Shown one piece after another: positions 16,649 through 26,168 of a DNA stretch of 64,000 bases. The notes below the pieces were generated by a model. That model searched no databases, was not told where the DNA came from, and worked only from the letters and a program-made list of their open reading frames with translations. Within the stretch, counting starts at the first letter, position 1. Each line of letters starts with the position of its first letter. A program made the position numbers and the translations under genes. Source of the stretch: Actinacidiphila sp. DG2A-62 (lineage in GTDB: Bacteria > Actinomycetota > Actinomycetes > Streptomycetales > Streptomycetaceae); contig NZ_JAYMGI010000002.1 in NCBI RefSeq assembly GCF_035825295.1, positions 3,353,001-3,417,000 on the forward strand, written 5' to 3'.

Positions 16649-16740
16649 ACGCGCCAGCCTCGCACACCGGACCGGGCTCCGGCAGGGATGTCCGATCGGC
16701 GGAACGGTGCGCACGCGGTCGGCGGGCCGGGCCCGAGGGG

Positions 16741-17187
16741 TCAGGAAGCGGCGGCCGTGCGGTTGTAGATCGCCAGGATCTCCAGGGAGCGCGGCGGGGC
16801 GTCGGGGTCCTCGCCGTCGGCCCGGGCCATCCGCACGTGGGCCTCGCGGGCCGCGCGCACCGCCTCGGGCCAGGCGTGGTGGTCCAGGTACGCGGCGACC
16901 GGGGCGTCCGCGCCCACCTGGTGCAGGATCTTCAGCACCCGCAGCACCGCCACGTCGACCAGCGCGGCTTCCTGGGAGTCGCGGAAGATCGTGCCGACGT
17001 ACTTCTCGGCCGACCAGTTGTCCAGCCAGGTGTCCTCCACCAGGCGGTACACGGCGTCGGTGACGTCCCCGTACCCCTCGCGCCCGGCCTGCCAGACCTC
17101 GCGCTGGAACACCGGGTCGCCGATCATGTGCAGTGCGGAGCGCACATTGCTGCGCCATCGCCACCAGGGCATGTCGTTGAGCGGCAT
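16741..17187 (-). CDS. SCO4402-family conserved protein
   Basis: 148 residues from ATG 17187. GGGAGGC directly abuts this ATG, so the inner ATG 17172 (MPWWRWRSNV) could also be the true start. The sequence is helical, Trp-rich at the N-terminus (MPWWRWRSNVRSALHMIG) and contains WLDNWSAEKYVGTIFRDSQE. It resembles the short conserved streptomycete protein I know as the SCO4402 family, found next to purU. There is no catalytic motif, signal or membrane segment. Function is unknown. Confidence 0.75.
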   Translation of the reverse strand: MPLNDMPWWRWRSNVRSALHMIGDPVFQREVWQAGREGYGDVTDAVYRLVEDTWLDNWSAEKYVGTIFRDSQEAALVDVAVLRVLKILHQVGADAPVAAYLDHHAWPEAVRAAREAHVRMARADGEDPDAPPRSLEILAIYNRTAAAS

Positions 17188-17356
17188 GCCTCCCATCGTG
17201 GAGGAGGCACGGCCACGGCGGGAAGACTTCTCCGAAGCTTGCACGGTCCCCGATCGTACGCACCCGGACGCCGGTACCTGCAATTCACCCGAAAGTGACC
17301 TCCCGTTCCCCCGCGCGCACCCGGGCGTTGGCGACAGACCGGAATCTTCCGGATAC

Positions 17357-18625
17357 ATGACTGGACTGCGTGCGCGCGGATTCCGCAGGACCTCCGCCGC
17401 TTTCCTGGCCGCTTCCGCGCTGCTCACGCCGATCAGTGCATGCGGTGTGCTCCCGGGGAGCGCGGGGGGCTCCCCGGGCCCCGTCGTGGTGATGACCTGG
17501 GCGCCGGTGGGCACCCACGCCACCAACAAGCCGGGCATGCTGGCGATGGCCGAGGTCTACGAGAAGTACGTCAACGACCACGGCGGGCTCAACGGCCGCA
17601 AGCTCAAGGTGCTGACCTGCAACGAGAAGGACGACCCGAACACGGTCAGGGACTGCGCCCACCAGGCCGCGGACGCCGGCGCGGTGGCGGTCGTCGGATC
17701 GTACAGCGAGCAGGGCGACTCCTTCATCTCCTCGCTGCAGACGCTCGGCATCCCGTACGTGGGCGGCTTCGGGATCACCGAGGAGGAGTTCCAGTCGCTG
17801 ATGTCGTACCCGGTCAACGGCGGCATGCCGGCGCTCCTGGCGGGCAGCGGGCGGCAGTTGGCCGACCTGTGCAAGAAGGTCACCCTGGTGCGGCCGGACT
17901 CGGCCACCGGCGACCAGTACCCGGCGTTCCTGGACGCCGGGCTGAAGACGGGCGGCGAGAAGGCGGCGGTGGACCAGCCGGCCCCCGACGACACCAGCGA
18001 CTACACCGAGGCCGCGGCCCGCGCGGTGGGCTCGGACAAGGCGAGTTCGTGCGTCTCCGCGGTGCTCGGCGACCACACGCCGACGTTCTTCGACGCGCTG
18101 CGCAGGACCGGCGACAAGGTCCCCAAGGTGCGGCTGTCGTCGGTGCTCGGCAGCGTCGAGCAGTCGGTGGTGGACTCCACCGGCGGCGCCTCCAGTCCGC
18201 TGGAGAACGCCTACGTCACCGGCTGGTACCCGGTCGCCAGCGACCCCAAGTGGAACGGGATGAAGGCCGCGGTCACCAAGTACGCCTTCGACGACGACGA
18301 CATCGACGTCGCGGACGTGGGCGAGCAGACCACGTGGATCGCCTACACCGTCTTCACCGAGGTGGTGCGCGCGATGGACGAGAAGACCAAGGTGACCCCG
18401 GCGAGCGTCCAGCACGCCCTGGACCACACCACCCACCTGTCCACCGGCGGCCTCACCCCCGAACTGGGCTGGACCGCCGCGGACATGAAGGGCATCCCGG
18501 ACTACGCGCGGATGGTCAACTCCAAGGTCACGTACCAGGTGATCCGCAACGGCCGCCTGGTGTCGGCGCGTCCGGGCTTCATCGACCTGGCGCCGACTCT
18601 GAGGTCGACGATCTCCTGGTCCTGA
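17357..18625 (+). CDS. Branched-chain amino-acid-type ABC substrate-binding lipoprotein
   Basis: 422 residues from ATG 17357. An N-terminal lipoprotein signal, basic RARGFRR followed by AAFLAASALLTPISAC, gives a lipobox with Cys30. The mature part is a periplasmic-binding-protein type I fold similar to LivJ/LivK: EVYEKYVNDHGGLNGRKLKV, then CAHQAADAGAVAVVGSYSEQ. No permease or ATPase genes are adjacent, so it is an orphan receptor that may sense or deliver amino acids or another amide-type ligand. A perfect CCGGAA-TC-TTCCGG palindrome spans the region just before the start and could be an operator. Confidence 0.85.
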   Translation: MTGLRARGFRRTSAAFLAASALLTPISACGVLPGSAGGSPGPVVVMTWAPVGTHATNKPGMLAMAEVYEKYVNDHGGLNGRKLKVLTCNEKDDPNTVRDCAHQAADAGAVAVVGSYSEQGDSFISSLQTLGIPYVGGFGITEEEFQSLMSYPVNGGMPALLAGSGRQLADLCKKVTLVRPDSATGDQYPAFLDAGLKTGGEKAAVDQPAPDDTSDYTEAAARAVGSDKASSCVSAVLGDHTPTFFDALRRTGDKVPKVRLSSVLGSVEQSVVDSTGGASSPLENAYVTGWYPVASDPKWNGMKAAVTKYAFDDDDIDVADVGEQTTWIAYTVFTEVVRAMDEKTKVTPASVQHALDHTTHLSTGGLTPELGWTAADMKGIPDYARMVNSKVTYQVIRNGRLVSARPGFIDLAPTLRSTISWS

Positions 18626-18747
18626 CGAGGAGCTGAGGAGCTGAGGAGTCGAGGACTTGAGGTGCTGAGGACGCGGGTGCCTCAGCACCTGACGTCCTGA
18701 CCTCTTGAGGTGCTGACCTCTTGAGGAGCTGAGGAGCTGACCTCGGG
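18626..18747. terminator. Repeat-rich convergent terminator region
   Basis: The 122-bp gap between convergent genes is built from GAGGAGCTGAG / GAGGTGCTGA units in both orientations. A perfect 11-bp stem AGGTGCTGAGG (18660-18670) pairs with CCTCAGCACCT (18680-18690). Further CTTGAGG/CCTC repeats can form alternative hairpins up to the next stop codon. It should terminate transcripts from both sides. Confidence 0.6.
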
Positions 18748-20507
18748 TCAGAGCTGGCTGTACGTGCGGGTGGTGAGGCCGTACTTCTCGGCGATGGCGT
18801 TCCACAGCTTGACCGCGCGCTTCTTCTGCTCGGTCGCGGTGCCGCTCTGCCGGTTGCCTTCCTCCGCTTCCTTGGTGGTGCGCGCGTGGCCGCCCTTGCA
18901 GACGCTCTTGTTCGTGGCCGCCTGGTGCGCCCAGTTCGCGTAGTGGCCGTCCGCGGCGGCCGACGCCTGCCACGCCTTGGTCAGCGCGTCGGTCAGCGCC
19001 GCGTGGTCCTGCAGCTTGTCGACCTGGAGGCTGCCGAGCTGGGTGACCAGGCCGGTGCGCTGGGCCTGCGCGGCGCGCAGGTCGCTCGCCGCGGCGCCCA
19101 GGTCCTTGCACTCCTTGGTCGAGGCGACCGCGCCGACCACCGAACTGCGGCTGTTGCCGCTGGTCTTGAGCAGCGCGTCCAGCGACTGGGCCTGCTGCTT
19201 GGCGGGGTCGGCCGCGGCCGGTGCGTCCGAGCCGGACGCGGACGCCGAGGCGGCGGCGGACGGCGAGGTGGACGACGTGCCGCCGGCGTTGTCGGCGCTC
19301 GCGCTGCCGCCGCTGTTGAGGAGGCCGCCGACGACCAGGCCGGCGACCACGCACCCGGCCACGACGATGCCGATGAGCACCTTGGGCGACAGCTTGCGTC
19401 CGCCCGAGCCCCGGTCGCCGGTGTAGCCGTCGTCGTGGCCGGCGTACCCGTCGTAGCCGCCCTGGCCGCGCCCGTCGGGGCCGTAGCCGCCGGGGCCGTA
19501 GCCGCCGGGGGCGCCGGGGTGGCCGCCGTACGGGGGCTGGCCCTGCTGCTGGCCCGGCGGGCGGTCGGGCTGGATGATGTGCGGCCGCATGGGCGCGGGG
19601 CTCGGCACGTCCTGCCGGAACAGGTGGTCGTAGTCGCTGTCGTGCTGCGGCGGCTGCCCGGGCTGCTGGAACTGCTGGGTCCGCTGTTCGTAACCGTCGT
19701 AGGAGGCGTAGTCCTGGCCCTGGCCGCCGTAGGCCTGCTCGTACGTGGGCTGCTGCGGCTGCGACTGCGGGGGCCGCGGCGCCTGCTGACCGGGGTAGCC
19801 GTCCTGCGGCTGCCCGTACGCGTCCTGCTCCTGGAAGATCGACAGCGGCAGCGCCTGGGTCGCCTCGGCCGGCGCGGGCTCCGGGGCGGCGCCATGCCCT
19901 GCCTGCCCTGCGGCGGCTGTACCGGCTGTGCCGGCTGCGGCGGCGGGGCCTGCGGCATGGGCGGTACGGGACCGGGTGCGGCGGCCTGCTGCGGCGCCCG
20001 GTGCGGGTCGGCGCCGGGGTACGGCGGCAGCATCTGCGTCGCGTCGGCGACAGGCGCGGAGGCGGGGGCGCCGGGACCGCCGGAAGCGGGCGCGTTCCCC
20101 GGGTACGGCGGCAGCATCTGCGTGGCGTCGGCGACAGGCGCCGGGCCGGGCGCGGCGGGACCGGGAGCGTCACCCGGGTAGGGCGGCAGCATCTGCGTGG
20201 CGTCGGCCGCCTCGGGCAGGGCGCCGGCCGGGCCGTTCTCCAGCTGGCCGGTGATGATCTGCGGCTGCCCGGGGCTCCCGGGGTGCCCGGGGTATCCGGG
20301 GTACTGCGGCAGGCCGGGCGCCTGGGGGGCGCCGGGGAGCCCGGGCGCCTGCGGCTGCTCGCCCTGCGGCTGCGGCGAACCCCAGGGGGTGCCGGCGGCG
20401 GGCTGGACGTGTTCGCCGTAGCTCAGGGGCGCCTGGTCCTGCTGCGAGGGGAGCACCACGCCCCGGTACGCATCGGGCGATTCCTCGCCGCGTCCGCTGC
20501 TGTGCAT
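18748..20507 (-). pseudogene. Pro/Gln/Gly-rich single-pass membrane protein, frameshifted
   Basis: The N-terminal half is read from 20507 (MHSSGRGEESPDAYRG...). It contains three near-identical repeats VADATQMLPPYPG with Pro/Gly spacers. At the G run 19883-19886 (C run in the gene) the frame breaks. Adding one C gives APPPEPAPAEATQALPLS, exactly resembling the repeat style, and joins the frame that runs to 18748. That frame holds QDAYGQPQDGYPGQ, a Gly/Tyr-rich stretch, a transmembrane helix VLIGIVVAGCVVAGLVVGG and an exported C-terminal helical domain of about 200 residues ending in TTRTYSQL. The whole resembles the conserved streptomycete membrane proteins with long disordered cytoplasmic tails. 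A homopolymer error is the likeliest cause of the break. Function is unknown. Confidence 0.7.
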
Positions 20508-20865
20508 CGCCGCCCACTCCCACCCTCGCCGCCCGGCCGCCCGACGGTCGTCGCACGGCTGTCGTCACAACCGTCCGCCAACGCTACCGGGTCAATCCGA
20601 GGGGCGGCCACGGCCCCGAACGAGTGAGCGCCATGCCACACCGGGTGCGTGGCGCGGCGCGCCGTGCCGCGCCTGCCCGCGGCGGGCCTGCCCAGGGGTT
20701 TGGCGGACGTGCGGAGACGGGGTGTCGGTACGGTAACGATTCGGTGCCGGCCCGCACTTGGCTGCGGTTTTCGCCGTCAGGGGCGGCGCGGACGGGCCTG
20801 GCGGTGCGGGCGCGGCGGCGGTGTGCGGCGGCCGGGCAGCGGCCCGGACGCGGCCCTCGGGCGGC
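20508..20865. other. 358-bp spacer with the promoter of the Pro/Gln-rich gene
   Basis: On the minus strand TTGACC near 20593-20598 is a fair -35 for the gene starting at 20507; the -10 is not obvious. No ORF with coding bias is present. The left half of the spacer contains GCGGCC-rich inverted repeats without a clear terminator. Confidence 0.3.
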
Positions 20866-22245
20866 TCAGGCGGCCTCCCGTTCCTCGATCCGGGCGGTGA
20901 ACTCCCGCACCGCCGGCTCGTCCGCGTACGGCTCCAGGCGGTGGCGGAAGTCCTCCAGATACTCCGCGCCCCGGCTGGAGCGCAGCCCGGACAGCAGGGT
21001 GACCGCCTCGGTGCCGGTGTGGCACGCCTGTTCCAGGTCGCGCTGCTGCACCTGGGCCTCGGCGAGCAGGAACAGGTCGATCGCGCGGCGCCGGGAGCGG
21101 GTGACCGGGTGCGCGGCGAGCGCCTCCTCGGCGCGCCGGGCGGCGGGCACGGCCTGGCCCAGATCGCGGTGGCAGTGGGCGAGTTCGTCGGCGAGGTAGG
21201 CGTGGTCGAAGTGGGCGATCCAGTCCGGGTCCTGGTCGGGCTCGGAGCGCTCCATCGCCTCCACCGCCGCTCCCGCGACCGCCGCGAAGGTGCGTGCGTC
21301 GCCGAGCAGCGCGTGCCCGCGGGCCTCCGCGGCGTGGAACATCGCCTCGGCGGTCGCGGTGACGTGGCCGCGGGCGCCTTCCTGCGCGGCGCGGGCGAGT
21401 TGGGCGATCTCGCGCGGGTTGCCCAGGGCGGCGGCGAGGTGGCTCATGCTCGCGGCCAGGATGTAGCCGCCGTAGCCGCGGTCGCCGGCGGCCTGGGCGA
21501 GGCGCAGCGCCTGGATGTAGTACCGCTGGGCCAGGCCAGGTTGGCCGGTGTCGACCGCCATGTATCCGGCCAGTTCGGTCAACCGGGCGGCGGCGGAGAA
21601 CAGTTCGCGGCCGACCGCCTCGCGGTAGGTGCCGGCGAGCAGGCCGGAGACCACGCTGTTGAGGTAGTGGACGACGACCGGGCGGACGTGGCCGCTGCCG
21701 AAGCGGTGGTCGAGGTCGGTGAGCGCCTGGGTGGTGGCCTTGACCGCCTCGACGTCCGACATGCCCACCCTGGCCCCGCCGTTGCGGGCCACGCCCTGGT
21801 CGGGGCGGGTGATCAGCCAGTCCCTGCTGGGCTCCACGAGCGCGGAGGCGGCGACGGTGGAGCCGCTGAGGAAGTCGCGCCTGCCGACGTCGCTGCGCCA
21901 CAGCTCGCAGACCTGCTCGATGGCGCCCAGTACCGTGGGCGCGAAGTGCAGGCCGATGCCGGTGGCCAGGTTCTTGCCGTCGGCCATGCCGATCTCGTCT
22001 ATCGAGACGGTGCGGCCGAGCTTGCGGCCGAGGGCCTCCGCGATGATCGCGGTGGCCCGCCCGCGCGGTTGCTGGCCGCGCAGCCAGCGCGCCACCGACG
22101 TCTTGTCGTAGCGCAGGTCCAGTCCGTGCTCGGCCCCGCAGACGTTGACCCTGCGGGCGAGCCCGGCGTTGGAGCAGCCGGCCTCCTGAATCAGCGCCTG
22201 GAGCCTTTCGTTGGGCTGCCGCGCCACGAGCGGTCGTGCCGCCAT
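20866..22245 (-). CDS. Transcriptional regulator with N-terminal HTH-like domain and TPR-like C-terminus
   Basis: 459 residues from ATG 22245 behind AAGGGGGA; TACGAT at 22258-22263 (minus strand) is a likely -10. The N-terminus MAARPLVARQPNERLQALIQ, then GLARRVNV and YDKTSVARWLRGQQPRG, forms an atypical HTH conserved in Streptomyces regulators of the NsdA/SCO4441 kind. The C-terminal 300 residues are TPR-like helices, e.g. YIQALRLAQAAGDRGYGG and HCHRDLGQAVPAARRAEEAL. These proteins influence development and antibiotic production. The exact orthologue cannot be fixed without alignment, so no symbol is given. The 295 bp upstream to the Prim-Pol gene holds its promoter and inverted GCC/GGC repeats. 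Confidence 0.75.
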   Translation of the reverse strand: MAARPLVARQPNERLQALIQEAGCSNAGLARRVNVCGAEHGLDLRYDKTSVARWLRGQQPRGRATAIIAEALGRKLGRTVSIDEIGMADGKNLATGIGLHFAPTVLGAIEQVCELWRSDVGRRDFLSGSTVAASALVEPSRDWLITRPDQGVARNGGARVGMSDVEAVKATTQALTDLDHRFGSGHVRPVVVHYLNSVVSGLLAGTYREAVGRELFSAAARLTELAGYMAVDTGQPGLAQRYYIQALRLAQAAGDRGYGGYILAASMSHLAAALGNPREIAQLARAAQEGARGHVTATAEAMFHAAEARGHALLGDARTFAAVAGAAVEAMERSEPDQDPDWIAHFDHAYLADELAHCHRDLGQAVPAARRAEEALAAHPVTRSRRRAIDLFLLAEAQVQQRDLEQACHTGTEAVTLLSGLRSSRGAEYLEDFRHRLEPYADEPAVREFTARIEEREAA

Positions 22246-22540
22246 GGGTCCCCCCTTATCGTACCTCGGGTTCTTCTCTTCCCTGCTGTCCGGCGAAATA
22301 TGCCTGCATTGGCGGCATTTCGGCTTTGCCCGATGGTCTCCGGCGCCGGACGCGGGCTGCCGCGGCCGGACCCGGCCGCCCCTCACGGCCGACTGCACGG
22401 GCGCCGTGGGCGCCGCGCGGCGCCGGTCGCCGACCGGCTGCTTCCTGCCTACCCCCGGGCGGAGCCCGCTGCCCGCGCGCGCCCCCGGCAGTGCATCCGT
22501 GCGCCCGGCATGAGCCGCGCGTCGACGGCCGTAACCCGGG

Positions 22541-23227
22541 GTGGTGCGGGCAGTTGTGCAGCGCGTGGAAGAGACCAACAGAGTTCCGCGGCAGCTCACG
22601 GGCCAACTGCTCATGGCGGCGGTGGGTTACGCGGAGGAACGCCACTGGGACGTGCTGCCCGGCTGCTGGCTGGAGACGCCCCCGGGGGGCGCACCGCGCT
22701 GCTCGTGCGCCTCACCGGTGTGCGCGTCCCCCGGCGCGCACCCGACCAGGCCGGACTGGGCCGGTCAGGCCAGCGGCAACGCGGTGGCGCTGCGCCGGAT
22801 GTGGCACAAACACCCCCGTGCGTCGGTGCTGTTGCCCACGGGGCGCACGTTCGACGCGCTGGACGTGTCGGAGACCGCCGGGTTCCTGGCGCTTGCCCGG
22901 CTGGAGCGCATGGGGCTGCCGCTCGGGCCGGTGCTCTCCACCCCGGCCCGGCGGATCGTTTTCCTCGTGCTTCCGGGCGCGCGGGCCAAGGTTCCTGAGC
23001 TGCTGCGGCGGATGGGCTGGGCGCCGGGCTCGCTGGACCTGACGGCGCGCGGCGAGGGCGGCTGGGTGCCGGCCCCGCCGACCCGGATGTGCTCCGGCGG
23101 CTCCGTGCGCTGGCTGCGTCCGCCGACCGCCCTCAACCGCTGGCTGCCGGACGCGGAGGAGTTGCTCAGCCCGCTGGCGTATGCGTGCGGACGCGACCGG
23201 GAGGAGGCCGCGGCGCCCGGGCGGTGA
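22541..23227 (+). CDS. Bifunctional primase/polymerase (Prim-Pol) domain protein
   Basis: About 228 residues. The start is uncertain: GTG 22541 or the inner GTG 22565, which gives VEETNRVPRQLT. Features fit the N-terminal part of the streptomycete stand-alone prim-pol family: LLMAAVGYAEERHWDVLPG, a Cys/His cluster (CSCASPVCASPGAHP), then ALDVSETAGFLALARLERMG and LRPPTALNRWLPDAEELLS at the C-terminus. Here the acidic catalytic residues of true archaeo-eukaryotic primases are not clearly visible, so enzymatic activity is doubtful. It is divergent from the TPR regulator. No plasmid or phage gene lies nearby, so I read it as a conserved chromosomal paralogue. Confidence 0.7.
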   Translation: MVRAVVQRVEETNRVPRQLTGQLLMAAVGYAEERHWDVLPGCWLETPPGGAPRCSCASPVCASPGAHPTRPDWAGQASGNAVALRRMWHKHPRASVLLPTGRTFDALDVSETAGFLALARLERMGLPLGPVLSTPARRIVFLVLPGARAKVPELLRRMGWAPGSLDLTARGEGGWVPAPPTRMCSGGSVRWLRPPTALNRWLPDAEELLSPLAYACGRDREEAAAPGR

Positions 23228-23383
23228 GGGGCGGCGCTCGCCCCGGGGTGGGCCTCGGCGCTGACCTCCGGGTGGCCTCGGGGTGGGCTCGGGGTGGGCT
23301 CGGCGGTGGCCGGATCTCGGGGGTGCCGCGGAGTTGTCCACAGGCCCGGCGGGCGGGGCGGGCGGCGCCGTCGTGATCCGTTC

Positions 23384-23389
23384 TAGGGT
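23384..23389 (+). promoter_or_regulatory. -10 box of the ABC exporter operon
   Basis: TAGGGT stands 45 bp upstream of ATG 23435, leaving a leader of about 40 nt with the GGGGAGGTGA ribosome-binding site. No convincing -35. The gap from 23228 also contains CTCGGGGTGGG tandem repeats near 23277-23305. Confidence 0.35.
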
Positions 23390-23434
23390 GGCCCTGGCAG
23401 GCGGGACATCGGGGGTTCGGGGAGGTGACGGGCG

Positions 23435-24316
23435 ATGGGGCGGTCGCGGGACACGACGGACGGGACGGTGCCGCAGCGGTACGGCGGACCGCTGCCGCGG
23501 TACGGGGACGGCGGCCGCCCCGGCGGGGACGGACGCCCGGCGGACGGGCCTCCGCCGGCGGTGCGGGTGCGTGGGCTGTGGAAGCGCTTCGGCGAGCAGA
23601 CCGCGGTGGCGGGCATCGATCTGACGCTGCCCGCGGGCCGCTTCATCGGGCTGGTCGGGCCGAACGGCGCGGGCAAGACCACCACGCTGTCGATGGTGAC
23701 CGGCCTGCTGCGGCCGGACGACGGCCTGGTGCAGGTGGGCGGGCACGACGTGTGGACGGACCCGGTGGCGGTGAAGTCGCGGATCGGCGTGCTGCCCGAG
23801 GGGCTTCGGCTGTTCGAGCGGCTGTCGGGGCGCGAACTGCTTGCCTACACCGGGCGGTTGCGCGGCCTGCCGGGCGAGGAGGTCGACAAGCGGGCGGCCC
23901 AGCTGCTCCAGGTGCTGGATCTGACCGACGCCCGGCACAAGCTGGTCGTCGACTACTCCACCGGCATGCGTAAGAAGATCGGGCTGGCGGCTGCGCTGCT
24001 GCACAACCCCGAGGTCCTCTTCCTGGACGAGCCGTTCGAGGGCGTCGACCCGGTGTCGGCGCAGGTCATCCGGGGCGTGCTGGAGCGGTACACCGCCTCG
24101 GGCGGCAGCGTGGTGTTCTCCTCCCATGTGATGGAGCTGGTGGAGAGCCTGTGCGACTGGGTCGCGGTGATGGCCGCGGGCCGGATCGTGGCGCACGGCG
24201 CGCTCGCCGAGGTGCGCGGCGCGGCGCCCACGCTCCAGGACGCCTTCCTCGCCCTGGTCGGCGCGCGGCGCGCGGGCGGCGAGGAGCTGGACTGGCTGGG
24301 CGGGGGCCCGCGATGA
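23435..24316 (+). CDS. ABC transporter ATP-binding protein
   Basis: 293 residues from ATG 23435 with an excellent GGGGAGGTGA site. After a Gly/Pro-rich 40-residue tail the ABC ATPase domain shows Walker A GPNGAGKTT (about 75-83), a YSTGMRKK signature near 172 (variant of LSGGQ), Walker B VLFLDEPFEGVDP near 192 and the switch His SSHVMEL. It is most like DrrA/NatA-type exporters. Its stop overlaps the permease start (ATGA at 24313), so the two form one exporter. The substrate is unknown. Confidence 0.92.
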   Translation: MGRSRDTTDGTVPQRYGGPLPRYGDGGRPGGDGRPADGPPPAVRVRGLWKRFGEQTAVAGIDLTLPAGRFIGLVGPNGAGKTTTLSMVTGLLRPDDGLVQVGGHDVWTDPVAVKSRIGVLPEGLRLFERLSGRELLAYTGRLRGLPGEEVDKRAAQLLQVLDLTDARHKLVVDYSTGMRKKIGLAAALLHNPEVLFLDEPFEGVDPVSAQVIRGVLERYTASGGSVVFSSHVMELVESLCDWVAVMAAGRIVAHGALAEVRGAAPTLQDAFLALVGARRAGGEELDWLGGGPR

Positions 24317-26070
24317 GCGCCGCCGGGCCGCTCCCCTCCCCCGGCGGGCCCCCGCCCGCGGGCGCGGGAGCGCTCGGGAGCGCGGGCGCGGGGCCTCTCG
24401 CCGGCCCGGGGCCCTTCGCGGGACCGGGTGCGGACCCGGGCCGCGCGCCGTCGGTCACCGGGGTCTTCGTCCGGCTCAAGCTCGCCTTGGTGCGCAACGG
24501 CCTGCGGCAGTCCCGGGGGCGGACCGTGGGCTGGGTGCTCGGCGTGGTCTTCGCGCTGCTCTACGCGCTCGGTCTGGGCGCCGGCATGATCGCCCTGCGC
24601 GGGAACGAGTACGCGCCGGTCGCCGCCGTCACCCTGGCGGTGGTGTGCGGGCTGTGCTGGGCGGTGATGCCGCTGTTCTTCTTCGGCGGCGACGACACCC
24701 TCGACCCGACCCGGCTGGCCATGCTGCCGCTGCGTCCGCGTCCGCTGATCACCGCGCTGACGGTGTCCTCGCTGATCGGCGTGGGCCCGGTGGTGACCGC
24801 CCTGGTGTCGGCGGGCGCGGTGGTCGCGGTGGCGCACAGCGCGGCGGGCGCGACGGTCGGCGTGCTCGCGGTGGCCCTGGTGGTGCTGACCTGCGTGGCG
24901 GTCGCCCGCGCGGTGGCCGCCGCCAACACCCGGCTGCTGACCAGCCGCAAAGGCCGCGACCTGGCCCTGCTCAGCGGCGTGGTGATCGCGGTGGGCGCGC
25001 AGGTGGCGAACGTCGCGGCGAGCGCGCTGTCGTCGGGCCACCGTCTGCGCCAGGCGGGTTCGCTCACCGATGTGCTGCGCTGGATCCCGCCGGCGCCCGC
25101 GGTCGACGCGGTGCGCTCGGCCTCGCGCGGCGCGTACGGCCTGGCCGTGGCCCAGCTGGTGTGGGCCGCCGTCGCCGTGGTGCTGCTGCTGCGCTGGTGG
25201 CACTCCAGCCTGCGGCGGCTGATGGTGTCCCCGGACGCCTCCACCCTCCAGGCCGCGGCCGACGGCGGTTCGCGCGCCGCTCGCGGCGGGCGGCCTCGCG
25301 GCCTGGCGGCCACGCTGCTGACCGCGCCGCTGCCGCGCCGGCTGGTCGCCGGGCGGACCGGCACGGTGATGGAGCGCCAGTTCCGCTACCTGTGGCGGGA
25401 CCCGCGGTCCCGGGCGTCGCTGACCGCCGGGGTCGCGGTCGGGCTGCTGCTGCCGCTGGCCGCGGTGGTCCAGCACGGCAGCGTCTACCAGTGCCTGTGG
25501 GCGGCCGGGCTGCTCGGCCTGCAGATGTACAACCAGTTCGGCACCGACGGCTCGGCCTTCTGGACGGTGGCGGCGACGATCGCCACCAGGTCCGACGCCG
25601 CGCACGAGCTGCGCGGCCGGGCGCTGACGCTGACGCTGATCGCGGTGCCGTACGTCACGGTGGTCACCGCGGGCGCGGCGCTGCTGCTCGGCCGGCCGCA
25701 GGCGCTGCCCGAGACGCTGGGCCTGGGCCTGGCGTATCTGGGCGCCCTCATAGCCACCGGCGCCTACGCCAGCGTCCGCTACCCGTACGCGGTGCAGCAG
25801 GACCACCCGTTCCAGAACGCCGCACCCGGCCAGACCGGGCTCGTGGTGATGAACGTCCTGGGCGGCACGGTGGTCGGCGGCGCGCTCACCCTGCCGGTGC
25901 TCGCGCTCACCGTGGGCCTGCACCTGAGCGGCGAGCACGCGCTGTTGTGGACGGTGCTGCCGGTCGGCGCGGTCTACGGCGCGGCGCTCGGGGCGGCGGC
26001 GGTGCGCTTCACCGCGCCACGGCTGCTGGACCGACTGCCGGAGATCCTCGCGGTGGTCGCGCGCAGCTGA
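24313..26070 (+). CDS. ABC transporter permease
   Basis: 585 residues, start ATG 24313 in ATGA overlap with the ATPase gene. A Pro/Gly-rich N-terminus of about 45 residues is followed by many hydrophobic helices (about twelve), e.g. VGWVLGVVFALLYALGLGAG, VVTALVSAGAVVAVAHSAAG and LLLPLAAVVQHG. It resembles the large exporter permeases of Streptomyces rather than ABC-2 NatB. It forms the membrane part of the exporter with the upstream ATPase. No substrate clue is present. Confidence 0.88.
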   Translation: MSAAGPLPSPGGPPPAGAGALGSAGAGPLAGPGPFAGPGADPGRAPSVTGVFVRLKLALVRNGLRQSRGRTVGWVLGVVFALLYALGLGAGMIALRGNEYAPVAAVTLAVVCGLCWAVMPLFFFGGDDTLDPTRLAMLPLRPRPLITALTVSSLIGVGPVVTALVSAGAVVAVAHSAAGATVGVLAVALVVLTCVAVARAVAAANTRLLTSRKGRDLALLSGVVIAVGAQVANVAASALSSGHRLRQAGSLTDVLRWIPPAPAVDAVRSASRGAYGLAVAQLVWAAVAVVLLLRWWHSSLRRLMVSPDASTLQAAADGGSRAARGGRPRGLAATLLTAPLPRRLVAGRTGTVMERQFRYLWRDPRSRASLTAGVAVGLLLPLAAVVQHGSVYQCLWAAGLLGLQMYNQFGTDGSAFWTVAATIATRSDAAHELRGRALTLTLIAVPYVTVVTAGAALLLGRPQALPETLGLGLAYLGALIATGAYASVRYPYAVQQDHPFQNAAPGQTGLVVMNVLGGTVVGGALTLPVLALTVGLHLSGEHALLWTVLPVGAVYGAALGAAAVRFTAPRLLDRLPEILAVVARS

Positions 26071-26168
26071 CGGCACGGCGGCGGACGGGGCCGCGCGAGC
26101 CGACGCCCGAGCGAGCGCGGCCGGCGGGCGAGTCGCGGCCGGGCCGCGGGCGGGCGGCGGCCCGGAGG

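Noticed and set aside
22541..23227. Prim-Pol protein as a sign of an integrated plasmid or phage
   Set aside because: No integrase, att-like repeats, rep or tra genes are near; it is flanked by ordinary regulators and exporters.
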